DNA of 64,000 nucleotides from an uncultured Roseibium sp. (GTDB lineage Bacteria > Pseudomonadota > Alphaproteobacteria > Rhizobiales > Stappiaceae). The position numbers and the translations under genes are program-made. Below, piece by piece: positions 18,282 to 27,435 of this stretch (positions are counted from its first letter, which is position 1; each line of letters starts with the position of its first letter). A model generated the notes under the pieces. The model saw only the letters and a program-made list of their open reading frames with translations. It did not search any database and was not told the DNA's origin. The stretch lies in assembly GCF_963669205.1 (NCBI RefSeq), contig NZ_OY769915.1:4996001-5060000 (forward strand), read 5' to 3'.

Positions 18282-19130
18282 TCAGATCTCGTAGACGTCA
18301 AGATCCTCGGCGACCGCAGCGTTGCTGCCGAACGCATCGGCGAGCACGGTCAGCGCGGAGGCCATGTTCCCTGGAGCATCCATGTGCACCCTGAAATGGG
18401 TCAGGAGGAGCCGCTTCACCCCCGCCGATTTTGCAAACTTACAAATTTCGCTCGGCGTCGGGGTCATTTGGGCCATCAGCGGCTGCGCCGGTTCCCCGTC
18501 GAGCCGGTAGCACCAGTGCAGGAGCAGGTCAGCACCCTGCATGAGCGCATTCAGATCATCACAAGGACCTGCATCCCCGGAATAGACGAACGTCTTCCCT
18601 CCGCATTCAAGCCGAAACGCCATGCAAGTCAGATGCGGCTGTGCATGGGGCACACTGCACGATGAAAGTCGCCACGTCCCGGCATCAAGTTCGAAGCCGG
18701 GCTCAATCTCTGTTATCACGGGTGCCGGCCACGGCCGAGGCACCTTGCCGCCGCGCGCGCGCCAGACCTCCTGGCTGGGGGCGAAGTCGATCCGGGCACG
18801 CAGGTCATGCGCATACGCGCCCTCCGGTCCGAACAGGCAGTCATGAATGTGCTGCAGCGGGCGCGGACCGAACACCCTGATCTGTTTGCCGCCCATTTCC
18901 CAGGCCGCATGCACAAGCCGGGCGTAGTCCATCATGTGATCGGAATGAAGGTGGCTGAAGAAGAGCCTGTCGATATCGGCCGGGCTATGGCCGGCCTCGA
19001 TCAACCGGCTGACCACGCCTCCACCGCAGTCGAACAGGATCTTCTCCTCACCCGTTTCGATCAGGTATCCGGACGAAGCGCGCCGCGCATAGGGTTCGGG
19101 AGAGCCGGAACCGAGCACCGTCAGTTTCAT
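18282..19130 (-). CDS. MBL-fold metallohydrolase (RNase Z/arylsulfatase-like)
   Basis: A 282-residue metallo-beta-lactamase fold protein. The zinc motif HLHSDH spans residues 60-65, followed by later ligand positions in SSCSVPHAQPHLTC, SGDAGPCDD and the final LLLTHFRVH. It starts MKLTVLGSGSPEP like the RNase Z/ElaC clade, which also contains MBL-type arylsulfatases. Its ATG overlaps the upstream sulfatase stop by 4 bases and the sulfatase in turn overlaps a MarR gene, so a role in handling a sulfate ester or its product is likely. Confidence 0.82.
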   Translation of the reverse strand: MKLTVLGSGSPEPYARRASSGYLIETGEEKILFDCGGGVVSRLIEAGHSPADIDRLFFSHLHSDHMMDYARLVHAAWEMGGKQIRVFGPRPLQHIHDCLFGPEGAYAHDLRARIDFAPSQEVWRARGGKVPRPWPAPVITEIEPGFELDAGTWRLSSCSVPHAQPHLTCMAFRLECGGKTFVYSGDAGPCDDLNALMQGADLLLHWCYRLDGEPAQPLMAQMTPTPSEICKFAKSAGVKRLLLTHFRVHMDAPGNMASALTVLADAFGSNAAVAEDLDVYEI

Positions 19131-20560
19131 CCGTTGAGCTCCGGCGGCGGTGTTGCGGCAGGTGCGCCGAGTTTCACTGCTTTTTCCCGGCCGCCATATC
19201 CTTCGATCAGCGCCGCCTGATCGGCAAAGGCCTGATCATTCGCGGCCTCGACATCCACGAGACCACGCAATTCACGCTCCAGATACGTGACCGTTTCCAG
19301 GTAGTCGGGATCGGAGGAAAGGTCGGTCAGCTCCTCCGGGTCCGACTTGAGATCGAACAGTTCGGGTGGAAAATCCACGTACCGGTTGAGCTTCCAGCGC
19401 CCCTTGCGCAGCATGAAAGCACCCGAGACGGCTCCGACGGCGTGATACTGGCTGAGGATCGAACGCTCCGGGTCTGCGGGCCGGCCGGCAATTGCCTGAA
19501 GCGGCTCGCCTTCGCAGGCGAAGTCCAGACCGAAATGCGCGGGGATCGACGCCGACAGATCCAGCAGACTGACGGGCGTGTCACAGGTCGCCGGAGCAAT
19601 CCCCGGCCCTGCCATGATCATCGGGATGGAAACGCTTTCCTGGTAGAGGTTCGACTTGCCCCACAAGCCGCGCGCGCCGACATTGTCGCCGTGATCGGAG
19701 GTGTAGACAACCAGGGTGTTCTCTCCGAAGCCCGCCGCTTCCAGGCCGCTCAGGATCCGGCCGACATTGTGGTCCATCCACGTCGTCAGTCCATAATAGG
19801 CCGACATTGCGCACAGCCGCTCGGCCTCATCACGGAACTTGCTTTCCGAATCCGCCATCGCGTTCTGTTTCTCGACCCAGGGATGCCGCACGTAGCCCGT
19901 CTTTGGATGCAGCTTCACCTCCGGCAGGCGATCGGCAGGATAAAGGCCGAGATAGTCCTCCGGGACAACAAAGGGAAAGTGCGGCGCTACCAGACCGACA
20001 TAAAGACACCAGGGACGCACCTCTTCAAAAAGCGCTCTTTCCTTGAACCAGCGAACCGTTCTTTCAACAACGGCCGCGTCGTAATCCGTGTAATTGCTTG
20101 TGCCCGGGCCGATGTAGTCGCCGAGCATCCGGCCCGGCATCTTCAGGCGCTCGTCTTCCTGCCGGATCGAGGCCCACACCATGCCGACGCCCCCGGCAAC
20201 CTGCATTGCGATATGTTCTGTGTCGAAGCCTGCCGGATCTTCGTCATGCCGGTAGTGCAGTTTGCCGATGCTCTCGACAGGAATGCCGGCCTTTTGCAAC
20301 GCGTGACCCCAGCCGCAGGGCGTGCCGGTGTAGGGCATGGCGTTGTCCCATAACCTGTTCTGATGAACGTGTTTGCCGGTCGCAAAAGCTGCCCGTGCCG
20401 GAACACAGATCGGCGACGGTGTATAGGCATCGGTGAAACGGACACCCCGCGCCGCGAGCCGGTCGAGATTCGGCGTTTGCACGAACGGATGCCCGGCAGA
20501 GCCCATGGCGCGGGACTGGTGTTCGTCCGACATGATGACGAGGAAGTTCGGCTGCGTCAT
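19127..20560 (-). CDS. Sulfatase (alkaline phosphatase superfamily)
   Basis: A 477-residue type I sulfatase without signal peptide. The formylglycine motif C-x-P-x-R is CVPAR with Cys52, and the metal-binding start MSDEHQSRAMG and later YTSDHGDNVG are in place. A cytoplasmic enzyme with a nearby importer implies that the substrate is taken up intact and desulfated inside. It overlaps the MarR gene upstream and the MBL gene downstream by 4 bases each. A phosphonate or phosphate monoester activity is a possible alternative in this superfamily. Confidence 0.88.
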   Translation of the reverse strand: MTQPNFLVIMSDEHQSRAMGSAGHPFVQTPNLDRLAARGVRFTDAYTPSPICVPARAAFATGKHVHQNRLWDNAMPYTGTPCGWGHALQKAGIPVESIGKLHYRHDEDPAGFDTEHIAMQVAGGVGMVWASIRQEDERLKMPGRMLGDYIGPGTSNYTDYDAAVVERTVRWFKERALFEEVRPWCLYVGLVAPHFPFVVPEDYLGLYPADRLPEVKLHPKTGYVRHPWVEKQNAMADSESKFRDEAERLCAMSAYYGLTTWMDHNVGRILSGLEAAGFGENTLVVYTSDHGDNVGARGLWGKSNLYQESVSIPMIMAGPGIAPATCDTPVSLLDLSASIPAHFGLDFACEGEPLQAIAGRPADPERSILSQYHAVGAVSGAFMLRKGRWKLNRYVDFPPELFDLKSDPEELTDLSSDPDYLETVTYLERELRGLVDVEAANDQAFADQAALIEGYGGREKAVKLGAPAATPPPELNG

Positions 20561-21048
20561 ATGTCCAGATCATCCCTTTCTGCCGCGATCTCGAGCTTGT
20601 CGAGCGCGCGGTACAAGGTGTCGAGTTCCGACTTGCTCATGGTGGACCTCAGTGCGCTTTGGCGCGCGCGCATGATCGGCAGGACCTTCTGATAGAGAGC
20701 GTACCCGCCCTCTGTCAGGGACAGGATGGAAATGCGATGGTCCGCGTCGTCTTCGCGGCTTGCAACCAGCCGGCGCTTTATCAGAGTCTTCAGGTTCCGG
20801 CTGAAAAGCCCCTTGTCCAGCGCTGCCCGCCGCGTGAGTTCACCCGCATGGCTTTCCCCGGACGAGCCGATCAGCGCGATGATGCGCCATTGAATGAGCG
20901 AAATGTCTGCCGCCTGGGACAGGATCCGCTGCGCCTGCGTGTTCAGCTTTGCCTGAACGCGCGACAGACGATAGGTCAGAAACTGGTGCAGCGGTTGGGC
21001 GAACAACGCGTCGGCATCTTCCGCCTGCTGGCTCGGGCTCTTGGTCAT
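20557..21048 (-). CDS. MarR-family transcriptional regulator
   Basis: A 163-residue MarR protein with the typical winged helix: the ALDKGLFSRNLKTLIKRRLV recognition region and the DADHRISILSLTEGG wing. It is the first gene of the MarR-sulfatase-MBL operon and divergent from the TTT transporter operon. Two near-identical palindromes lie in the 93-base divergent gap (21071-21104), so it probably controls both operons, with release by a substrate of the sulfatase pathway. Confidence 0.9.
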   Translation of the reverse strand: MTKSPSQQAEDADALFAQPLHQFLTYRLSRVQAKLNTQAQRILSQAADISLIQWRIIALIGSSGESHAGELTRRAALDKGLFSRNLKTLIKRRLVASREDDADHRISILSLTEGGYALYQKVLPIMRARQSALRSTMSKSELDTLYRALDKLEIAAERDDLDI

Positions 21049-21070
21049 GGCAGCAGTGTCACCCGGTTTG

Positions 21071-21104
21071 GTTGACCCGTCAACTTTAATGTTGACCAGT
21101 CAAC
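21071..21104. promoter_or_regulatory. Tandem MarR operator pair
   Basis: Two 14-base palindromes with identical arms, GTTGACccGTCAAC (21071-21084) and GTTGACcaGTCAAC (21091-21104), are spaced 20 bases centre to centre. They lie 22 bases before the MarR start codon and 37 bases before the transporter start. The arms also contain TTGAC, a -35-like sequence in both directions, so binding would block both promoters. Confidence 0.75.
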
Positions 21105-21141
21105 TAATTTGTGGCTCTCTTGTTCAAACAGGGAGGACAAC

Positions 21142-22089
21142 ATGAAAAAAACGCTCAAAGCTGTCATGGCAGCCGCTTTCCTCACCGTCGCGGGAGGATC
21201 TGCCCACGCTGCCGACTGGACACCGCCTGGCCCCATCAAGATGATCATAGCCTTCGCAGCAGGCGGCGGAGCCGACACCCAGGCGCGGCTCATCGCGGAG
21301 GAACTGGAAGCCCGTCATGGCTGGAAGGTCATACCGGAGCAGGTGACCGGCAAAGGCGGCTTGAACGCCGTCAAGGCGCTGAAAGACGCCCCTGCCGACG
21401 GCACCACGATCGGCATGATCGTCTCGGAAACGCTCGGCTACAACATGGCGTCCGCGAAGGCGGGCAAGCCAACCGATGTCACTCCGATCACGACGACGGC
21501 CGGCACCCAGATGGCCGTTGTTGCGCTCACGTCCAAGGGGTACACCTCCTTTGCCGATGTCATTGACGCGGCAAAGGGTGGCGAGGAGATCCGCTTCGGC
21601 GTCATGACCGGTCTGCTGGGCGACATTGCCTATCTCGCCGGCAAGAGAAACGGCGTCGACTTCAACATCATCTCGGTCCGGGGCGGCAAGGCGGTCATGA
21701 ACGGTCTCAATGCCGGCGACATGGATATCGGTTTCGGCGCCGGCATCCAGGCCAAGGCCGTCGCGGCGGGTGACATGGTCGAACTCGCGTCGGCAAGGGG
21801 CGAGCCGCTGATCAATTCGCCGGATGCACCGTTGCTGTCGGAATTCGGCGTCGAGTTCGTCAACGAAACCACCTTCCTCTTCGCCGGGCCACCCGACATG
21901 GACCCGGCCGCCCGCGACGCGATTGCAAAGGCGATCGGCGAGATCGTCACAAGCGACGGCGGAAAAGCCAATGCGTTCATCACCAAGGGTTTCGGCGGCC
22001 CTGTCGTCATCTCCGGTGCAGATCTGGAAGCCAGCCTCCAGCAGAGCTTCGACGCGTCCGGAGCGCTGATCTCGGCGGTCAACGAATAA
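21142..22089 (+). CDS. TTT-family (TctC/Bug) periplasmic substrate-binding protein
   Basis: A 315-residue extracytoplasmic solute receptor. The start MKKTLKAVMAAAFLTVAGG gives a Sec signal peptide cleaved near AHAADW, and an AGGGAGGA ribosome site precedes it. The mature protein has the Bug-family opening GPIKMIIAFAAGGGADTQARL. It delivers a ligand, probably an organic anion, to the TctAB permease encoded next. Position beside two sulfatases suggests a sulfonated or sulfate-ester acid; this is inferred. Confidence 0.9.
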   Translation: MKKTLKAVMAAAFLTVAGGSAHAADWTPPGPIKMIIAFAAGGGADTQARLIAEELEARHGWKVIPEQVTGKGGLNAVKALKDAPADGTTIGMIVSETLGYNMASAKAGKPTDVTPITTTAGTQMAVVALTSKGYTSFADVIDAAKGGEEIRFGVMTGLLGDIAYLAGKRNGVDFNIISVRGGKAVMNGLNAGDMDIGFGAGIQAKAVAAGDMVELASARGEPLINSPDAPLLSEFGVEFVNETTFLFAGPPDMDPAARDAIAKAIGEIVTSDGGKANAFITKGFGGPVVISGADLEASLQQSFDASGALISAVNE

Positions 22090-22100
22090 CCCGTCACCCC

Positions 22101-22132
22101 TCGTCGCGGGCGGCATTTCCCGTCCGCGACGA
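22101..22132 (+). promoter_or_regulatory. Intercistronic hairpin after the binding-protein gene
   Basis: Arms TCGTCGCGGGCG and CGTCCGCGACGA pair over 12 bases with one wobble and enclose 8 bases. No T-tract follows. Such stems between a binding-protein gene and its permease genes often stabilise the upstream mRNA, giving more receptor than permease. Confidence 0.55.
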
Positions 22133-22155
22133 CCCTTGCCGTTGGGGGCCGGAAC

Positions 22156-22701
22156 ATGCAGAAACACTCGACCAATCCTGTTCTGGGCCTTGCCTGTATC
22201 GTTTTTGCCCTTGTTGTCGCCCTTGTCTGGATTCCTCTCGACACGGATACGTGGCTGGTTGAGCGCTCACGCGGGAAGTACATTGTCGGCGACAGTCTGG
22301 CACCCGCGCTTGCGGCACTCTTCATTCTCGTCGCCGGCCTGATGCTGCTGATCGAACGACGCACGGAAGACACCCGCCCGAGCCTGGAAAACCTGAAATT
22401 CATAGGCGCCATGGTCGCGCTTGGTGCCGCCTCGATTCTTGTCATGCGATGGGCGGGGCCCGCAGCGGTCGGGCTCTTTCAGGGCGATCAGGAATACCGG
22501 CTGCTGCGCGACACGCCCCCCTGGAAATATGTCGGTTTCGCGCTTGGCGGCGGCCTCCTGGTCTTTTCGATGATCGCCTTCGTGGAGGGCAAACCCTCGC
22601 TGCGCGCGGGCCTGATCGCGCTCCTTGCGATCGCCGGGATCATCATGCTCTACGATCTGCCGTTCGATGACGTGCTCCTGCCCCCGAACGGAGATGTCTG
22701 A
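22156..22701 (+). CDS. TTT transporter small membrane subunit (TctB-like)
   Basis: A 181-residue protein with four or five hydrophobic helices, matching the small TctB subunit of tripartite tricarboxylate transporters. The gene has the usual position between receptor and large permease genes, and its stop overlaps the start of the next gene by one base (TGATG). Sequence conservation in this subunit is low; context makes the call. Confidence 0.8.
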   Translation: MQKHSTNPVLGLACIVFALVVALVWIPLDTDTWLVERSRGKYIVGDSLAPALAALFILVAGLMLLIERRTEDTRPSLENLKFIGAMVALGAASILVMRWAGPAAVGLFQGDQEYRLLRDTPPWKYVGFALGGGLLVFSMIAFVEGKPSLRAGLIALLAIAGIIMLYDLPFDDVLLPPNGDV

Positions 22702-24299
22702 TGAGTGACCTCGGCGCGCTCGACTATATCTGGATGGGGGCTCTCGCGGTCTTTCAGGGACCGGAACTGTTTTCGTTTCTCGGCCTGCCCATCTCCGTGA
22801 CAATGGCGATGGTCACATTCGGTCTGGTCCTCGGGATCGTGGTCGGTGCAACACCGGGGCTCGGCGGCGTCATCGCCATGGCGATCTCCCTGCCGATCCT
22901 GATTTCTGTCTTCGGCTTCAATGCTGACGCCCTGCTCCCGGTCATGGGTTTCCTCATCGGCGTCATGAAGGGCTCGACGGTCGGCGGTGCCGTGCCGGCG
23001 ATCCTTTTCAACACGCCCGGCACGCCGGATGCCTTCATGACCACGCTCGACGGCTACCCGATGGCGCGCTCCGGCAAAGCGCGGAAAGCCCTGAAGATCT
23101 CGCATTTCTCCTCTGCTTCGGGCGATACCTTTTCCGATCTCGTCCTGATCGTTTGCGCACCGTTTCTGGCGATCCTCGTCGAGGCTTACCTGGACCTTCC
23201 CGAAAAGACCGCGCTGATCATTCTCTCGCTCAGCTTCATTGCGGCCGTCGTCGGCGGTTCTCCGGCCAAGGGTCTCCTGAGTTGCGGTCTCGGTCTCCTG
23301 GCCGTGTTCATCGGAACCGGCGAGGACTTCTACCCGCGTCTGAGCTTCGGCACCGATGCCCTGTCGGACGGCATTCCGATTACGGCGGCCGTGATCGGTA
23401 TTCTGGTGCTGGGTGCGATCTTCACCGAGCTCGAAACCCTCTGGCACCAGTCCCGCCGCACGGGTGCGATCGAGATCGTCAAGGACGAGGGCGACCAGCG
23501 TCTGCACTGGCAGGACATCAAGCGCATTCTGCCGTTCGTCGTGCGTTCCTCGGTCATCGGAACGGCGATCGGCGCGCTGCCGGGGATCGGGTCCACGCTT
23601 GCAGCAACGATCGGCTATGCCACCGGGCAACGCTTCTACAACAAACGCAAAGGCGCTGAAGACCCCGAATTCGGCGAAGGTGCGCCTGAAGGCATTGCGG
23701 CAACCGAGGCTGCAAACTCCTCCGTCTCCGGCGCCAACCTGATCCCGGTGCTGTCGCTCGGCATTCCCGGCAACACGGCGGCGGTCTTCCTGATCCTGGC
23801 CGCCGAAAGCATCGGCGGTTTCAATCCCGGCCCGGCCGTCTTCAAGTTTTCGACCGATCTCAACCCGGAACTGGTAGTCGTCTTCGGCCTGTTCACGACG
23901 ATGATCATCGCGAACATCCTGAACTGGACTGTCGGCGGCGTTTTCATGAGGTCCCTTGGCGTGTTGTCCCGGATCCCGAAACAGCTCCTTCTGCCGGTCG
24001 TGTTCCTGCTGACGCTCGCCTCTCTCTACGTTCAGGAAACGGCAATGAGCGCCGTCTGGTTCGCCTTCGGCTTCGGTGTCCTGGGATACTTCATGCGGCG
24101 CTTCGGGATTTCCCCGCTCCCCTTCGTGATCGCCTTTGTTCTCGGGAGCCGGCTTGAGGAAACCGCGCGCCAGGCCTTTTCCGCGACAGGCGGTGACCCC
24201 TTCTTCCTTCTGAAAAGCCCGATCGCCGCCGTCTTCATCCTGGCTGCGGTCGCGATCGTTTTCTTCTCCATCCGCAGTCCCAAGGTTTCAGGCAAATGA
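22701..24299 (+). CDS. TTT transporter large permease (TctA-like)
   Basis: A 532-residue TctA-family permease with about 11-12 membrane segments. Family motifs include GATPGLGGVIAMAISLP near residue 50, the AILFNTPGTPDAFMT loop and the second-half counterpart LSLGIPGNTAAV. It imports the ligand bound by the upstream receptor, driven by ion gradient. The stop codon overlaps the following sulfatase start (ATGA). Confidence 0.92.
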   Translation: MSDLGALDYIWMGALAVFQGPELFSFLGLPISVTMAMVTFGLVLGIVVGATPGLGGVIAMAISLPILISVFGFNADALLPVMGFLIGVMKGSTVGGAVPAILFNTPGTPDAFMTTLDGYPMARSGKARKALKISHFSSASGDTFSDLVLIVCAPFLAILVEAYLDLPEKTALIILSLSFIAAVVGGSPAKGLLSCGLGLLAVFIGTGEDFYPRLSFGTDALSDGIPITAAVIGILVLGAIFTELETLWHQSRRTGAIEIVKDEGDQRLHWQDIKRILPFVVRSSVIGTAIGALPGIGSTLAATIGYATGQRFYNKRKGAEDPEFGEGAPEGIAATEAANSSVSGANLIPVLSLGIPGNTAAVFLILAAESIGGFNPGPAVFKFSTDLNPELVVVFGLFTTMIIANILNWTVGGVFMRSLGVLSRIPKQLLLPVVFLLTLASLYVQETAMSAVWFAFGFGVLGYFMRRFGISPLPFVIAFVLGSRLEETARQAFSATGGDPFFLLKSPIAAVFILAAVAIVFFSIRSPKVSGK

Positions 24300-25822
24300 C
24301 CCGTCCCAACATCCTGCTGATTTCAGCCGACCAGCAACGCGCCGACTGCTTCGGCTTCATGGGGCGCAAGGTCAAGACGCCCCATCTCGATCAGCTGGCG
24401 CGCGAAGGCACGCATTTCACGGCCTGTATCACTCCGTCCGTGGTCTGCCAGCCCGCACGCGCCTCGATCCTGACGGGTCAGCTCTGCAGGACCCACGGGG
24501 TCCATGACAACGGCATCGATCTCGATCCGGAGATCGGCGAAAAAGGCTGGGCCGGTGCCATGGCGGCCGCGGGTTATCAGACCAGCTATTTCGGCAAGGC
24601 GCATTTTTCGACCTATCACACCTATGAGCCGACGGGCTCGCCGGAGTGCCTGCGCTCTTCCGCCGACTACCCGGCAGATTGGAACGGGCCCTACATGGGC
24701 TTCCAGCACCTTGAGCTGATGCTTGTCGGCCACAATTGGTGGGCGCCTGAAAAGCCGCCCGCCGGACAGCATTACGAGCGCTTCTTCCACATGGACGGCA
24801 GGGGCGACGAGAAGATCCAGCTGATGTGGGAAAATGCCGGCGACACCAAGGACGCCGCGCAGACCTGGCACTCACGGTTGCCGACGGCCTGGCACAACAC
24901 GCCCTGGACCGCGGACCGGGCCATCGAGTGGCTCAAGCACGGGCGCGACGCGGAAAAGCCTTTCTGCACCTGGGTCAGCTTTCCCGATCCCCATCATCCC
25001 TTCGACTGCCCCGAACCATGGTCCTGGCTGCACAAGCCCGAGGACGTCGATCTTCCCGAAAACCGCACCCGTCACTATGACGGCAAGCCCTGGTGGCACA
25101 GGGCCGCAATGGAAAACGATCCCGCCGACCCGAAATTCGCGGACATTCGCAAGCAGTACAGCCGCATCGCCCCGCAGACGGACGAACAGCTGCGCGAGAT
25201 CATTGCCAACACCTATGGGCAACTGGCTTTCATCGACCACCAGGTCGGCCGTCTGATGATCGCGTTGCAGGAAGCCGGCATCGCTGACAACACCATCGTG
25301 ATTTACGTTTCCGATCACGGCGACTGGCTGGGTGATCACGGCCTGATCCTGAAAGGCCCGATGCACTACGAGGGTCTGCTCCGGGTTCCGATGATCGCAA
25401 GGGGCCCGGGCATCCGGGCCGGTGCCGCGGTCGACCAGCCGGTGTCGACGCTCGACCTCGGACCGACCTTCTTTGACTATGGGAGCGCTGATCCTCTGCT
25501 CATCCAGCATGGACAAAGCCTGCGTCCGCTCCTGGAAACGGCAGACGCGACACGCGACTTCGCATTGAATGAGTGGGGACTTCTGCCCGGGCGCGTTGGC
25601 GTGGCGCTGGAACTGCGAACCGTGCGCACGCGCACGCACAAGCTGACCATCGATCTGAACTCGGGCGCGGGGGAACTCTACGACCTGACAGAAGACCCGT
25701 TCGAACAGACAAATCTGTTCGACGATCCGGCCACGGCTGGTATTCGCCGGAAACTGGAAGACCACATCGCCACCCGCCCGGACGACCTGCGGCCGCACAA
25801 CACCCCGGTCGGCACAGCGTAA
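24296..25822 (+). CDS. Sulfatase translationally coupled to the TTT transporter
   Basis: A 508-residue cytoplasmic sulfatase. The N-terminal RPNILLISADQQRADCFG supplies metal ligands, the formylglycine motif is CQPAR with Cys51, and YVSDHGDWLGDHG is the distal metal site. The 4-base overlap with the permease gene argues that desulfation follows import directly. It differs from the sulfatase across the MarR operator in length and sequence, so the locus may process two ester types or one polysulfated compound. Confidence 0.9.
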   Translation: MTRPNILLISADQQRADCFGFMGRKVKTPHLDQLAREGTHFTACITPSVVCQPARASILTGQLCRTHGVHDNGIDLDPEIGEKGWAGAMAAAGYQTSYFGKAHFSTYHTYEPTGSPECLRSSADYPADWNGPYMGFQHLELMLVGHNWWAPEKPPAGQHYERFFHMDGRGDEKIQLMWENAGDTKDAAQTWHSRLPTAWHNTPWTADRAIEWLKHGRDAEKPFCTWVSFPDPHHPFDCPEPWSWLHKPEDVDLPENRTRHYDGKPWWHRAAMENDPADPKFADIRKQYSRIAPQTDEQLREIIANTYGQLAFIDHQVGRLMIALQEAGIADNTIVIYVSDHGDWLGDHGLILKGPMHYEGLLRVPMIARGPGIRAGAAVDQPVSTLDLGPTFFDYGSADPLLIQHGQSLRPLLETADATRDFALNEWGLLPGRVGVALELRTVRTRTHKLTIDLNSGAGELYDLTEDPFEQTNLFDDPATAGIRRKLEDHIATRPDDLRPHNTPVGTA

Positions 25823-25911
25823 ACGGGGTAGCAAGCCAGACATTCCAAAAAAGTAATAAAATCTTCCATTGTCAGATAAACATAGTAATTATGTAACATA
25901 ATACTTCTTGT

Positions 25912-25940
25912 TTGACAGCAGAAGATAAATTGTCTGCAAT
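25912..25940 (+). promoter_or_regulatory. Putative sigma-70 promoter for the amidohydrolase operon
   Basis: TTGACA (25912-25917) is followed after 17 bases by TGCAAT (25935-25940), in an AT-rich stretch 76 bases before the start codon. A short near-palindrome AGTAATTATG / CATAATACT lies just upstream (25884-25904) and could terminate the sulfatase transcript or bind a regulator. Confidence 0.45.
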
Positions 25941-26015
25941 AAATCCACTTGAACAAATAAACACGATCCGCTTGAACGGAACCGGTAAAAAAACAAGAAA
26001 GTGGGATGGAGTCGC

Positions 26016-27419
26016 ATGCACTATTTTAACAAGGCAGTGGGCCTTTCATTGGGCCTGATGGGTTTCGCCGGCGTTTTGAGCAGTCCCGGCACTGCCCAGG
26101 AACCCTCCGCGCCGAGCCAGGTGCTGTTCACCAATGTCCATGTATTCGATGGCGTGAACGAGCAGCGCATCGAGAACGCGAGCGTGCTTGTCGAAGGAAA
26201 CCTGATCAAATCGGTTTCGACCGGGGCCATCGACGCGCCCGGCGCAGAGGTCATAGACGGCGGCGGGCGCACGCTGACGCCCGGCTTCATCGAGACCCAT
26301 GCCCATCTGATGCTCATGGGGCCAAGCCTGCCGCTGATGGAATCCAACACCACCTGGGAAGATTTCGGCATTCACGGAACCAGAATGGCGGAAATGTACC
26401 TGATGCAGGGGTTCACCACGGTGCGGGACGCCGGCGGCGGAAACGGCGGCCTGCGCCGGGCCATCGATGCGGGCCAGATTCCGGGGCCTCGATACTATCC
26501 GTCGGCTGCTTTTCTCGGTACGCGTGGGGGCCACGCCGACTTCGCCAATTTCACCGCGCCTCCGGGATCGGAAACCAACTTCAGCCGTCTCAACATGGCG
26601 CAGGAAGTCGACAGCGTCGCCGACGTCCAGAAATACGGGCGCAACAATTTCCGCATGGGAGCCACCCAGCTCAAATACATGCAGTCCGGCGGTGTCGTGT
26701 CCGCCTTCGACCCGTGGCAGTTGCTTGCCGGGTCAAAGGCGGAAATCGAGGCTGCCGTCCAGGTCGCGAACGAGTATGGCAGCTACGTGATGGCACATTC
26801 CTATCGCAAGGAAGCCATCCTGAACGCACTTGAGGCAGGCGTGAAATCGATCGAGCACGGATTTTCGTTCGACTGCGAAATCGCCGAGGTCATGAACGAA
26901 AAGGGGGCCTATATCACAACGAACCTTACCGCATTCGACCCGGGCCTGCTCGACATTCCCGCGGTCGCCAGCGTGCCGTCGAGCCTCGCCAAGGCGAAAT
27001 CGGCTTCCGCAACGTTCGCCGGCTACATCGACAACATGAAAAAATGCCCGGTGAAACGCGGCTTCCAGACCGACTGCGTCGGCTCCGTGGAAGCCTGCAA
27101 CATTCAGATCGCCTACGAAAAGCATCTCAACAACGACTTCTTCGGCGCACACACCTCCATGGTTACGCTGACCTCCACCGGTGGAGAGATCGTCGCCCTC
27201 TCGGGTGATTTCATGAACCCCTACCTTGATGGCAAGCTTGGGGTGATCGAGGAAGGCGCCTACGCAGACATTCTTCTTATCGACGGCAATCCGCTGGAGG
27301 ATTTTTCCGTTGTCGGCACGGGGGACCAATGGTTCGGTGCTGACCCGCGTCCGGAAAGTCCCGAAACGATCCGCCTGATCATGAAAGACGGCCAGATCTT
27401 CAAGAACACGCTGAACTGA
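26016..27419 (+). CDS. Exported metal-dependent amidohydrolase
   Basis: A 467-residue amidohydrolase of the imidazolonepropionase-like/prolidase-like clade with a signal peptide (MHYFNKAVGLSLGLMGFAG, cleavage near GTAQ). The metal-binding HAH is in FIETHAHLMLMG, with later His ligands in AHSYRKEAI and IEHGFSFD and the C-terminal GVIEEGAYADILLIDGNPL. Family members hydrolyse dipeptides, cyclic amides or carbamates. The ATG follows GGATGGAG by 4 bases; an upstream GTG is less likely. It heads an operon with an outer-membrane porin, so an extracytoplasmic substrate is likely. Confidence 0.85.
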   Translation: MHYFNKAVGLSLGLMGFAGVLSSPGTAQEPSAPSQVLFTNVHVFDGVNEQRIENASVLVEGNLIKSVSTGAIDAPGAEVIDGGGRTLTPGFIETHAHLMLMGPSLPLMESNTTWEDFGIHGTRMAEMYLMQGFTTVRDAGGGNGGLRRAIDAGQIPGPRYYPSAAFLGTRGGHADFANFTAPPGSETNFSRLNMAQEVDSVADVQKYGRNNFRMGATQLKYMQSGGVVSAFDPWQLLAGSKAEIEAAVQVANEYGSYVMAHSYRKEAILNALEAGVKSIEHGFSFDCEIAEVMNEKGAYITTNLTAFDPGLLDIPAVASVPSSLAKAKSASATFAGYIDNMKKCPVKRGFQTDCVGSVEACNIQIAYEKHLNNDFFGAHTSMVTLTSTGGEIVALSGDFMNPYLDGKLGVIEEGAYADILLIDGNPLEDFSVVGTGDQWFGADPRPESPETIRLIMKDGQIFKNTLN

Positions 27420-27435
27420 TCGGGAGCCGGAAAAG

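Noticed and set aside
15908..18394. Open frame of about 828 codons antisense to the Fe-S/FAD oxidoreductase gene
   Set aside because: Same GC-driven shadow effect; no motif, no ribosome site, and the opposite strand encodes intact cofactor motifs.
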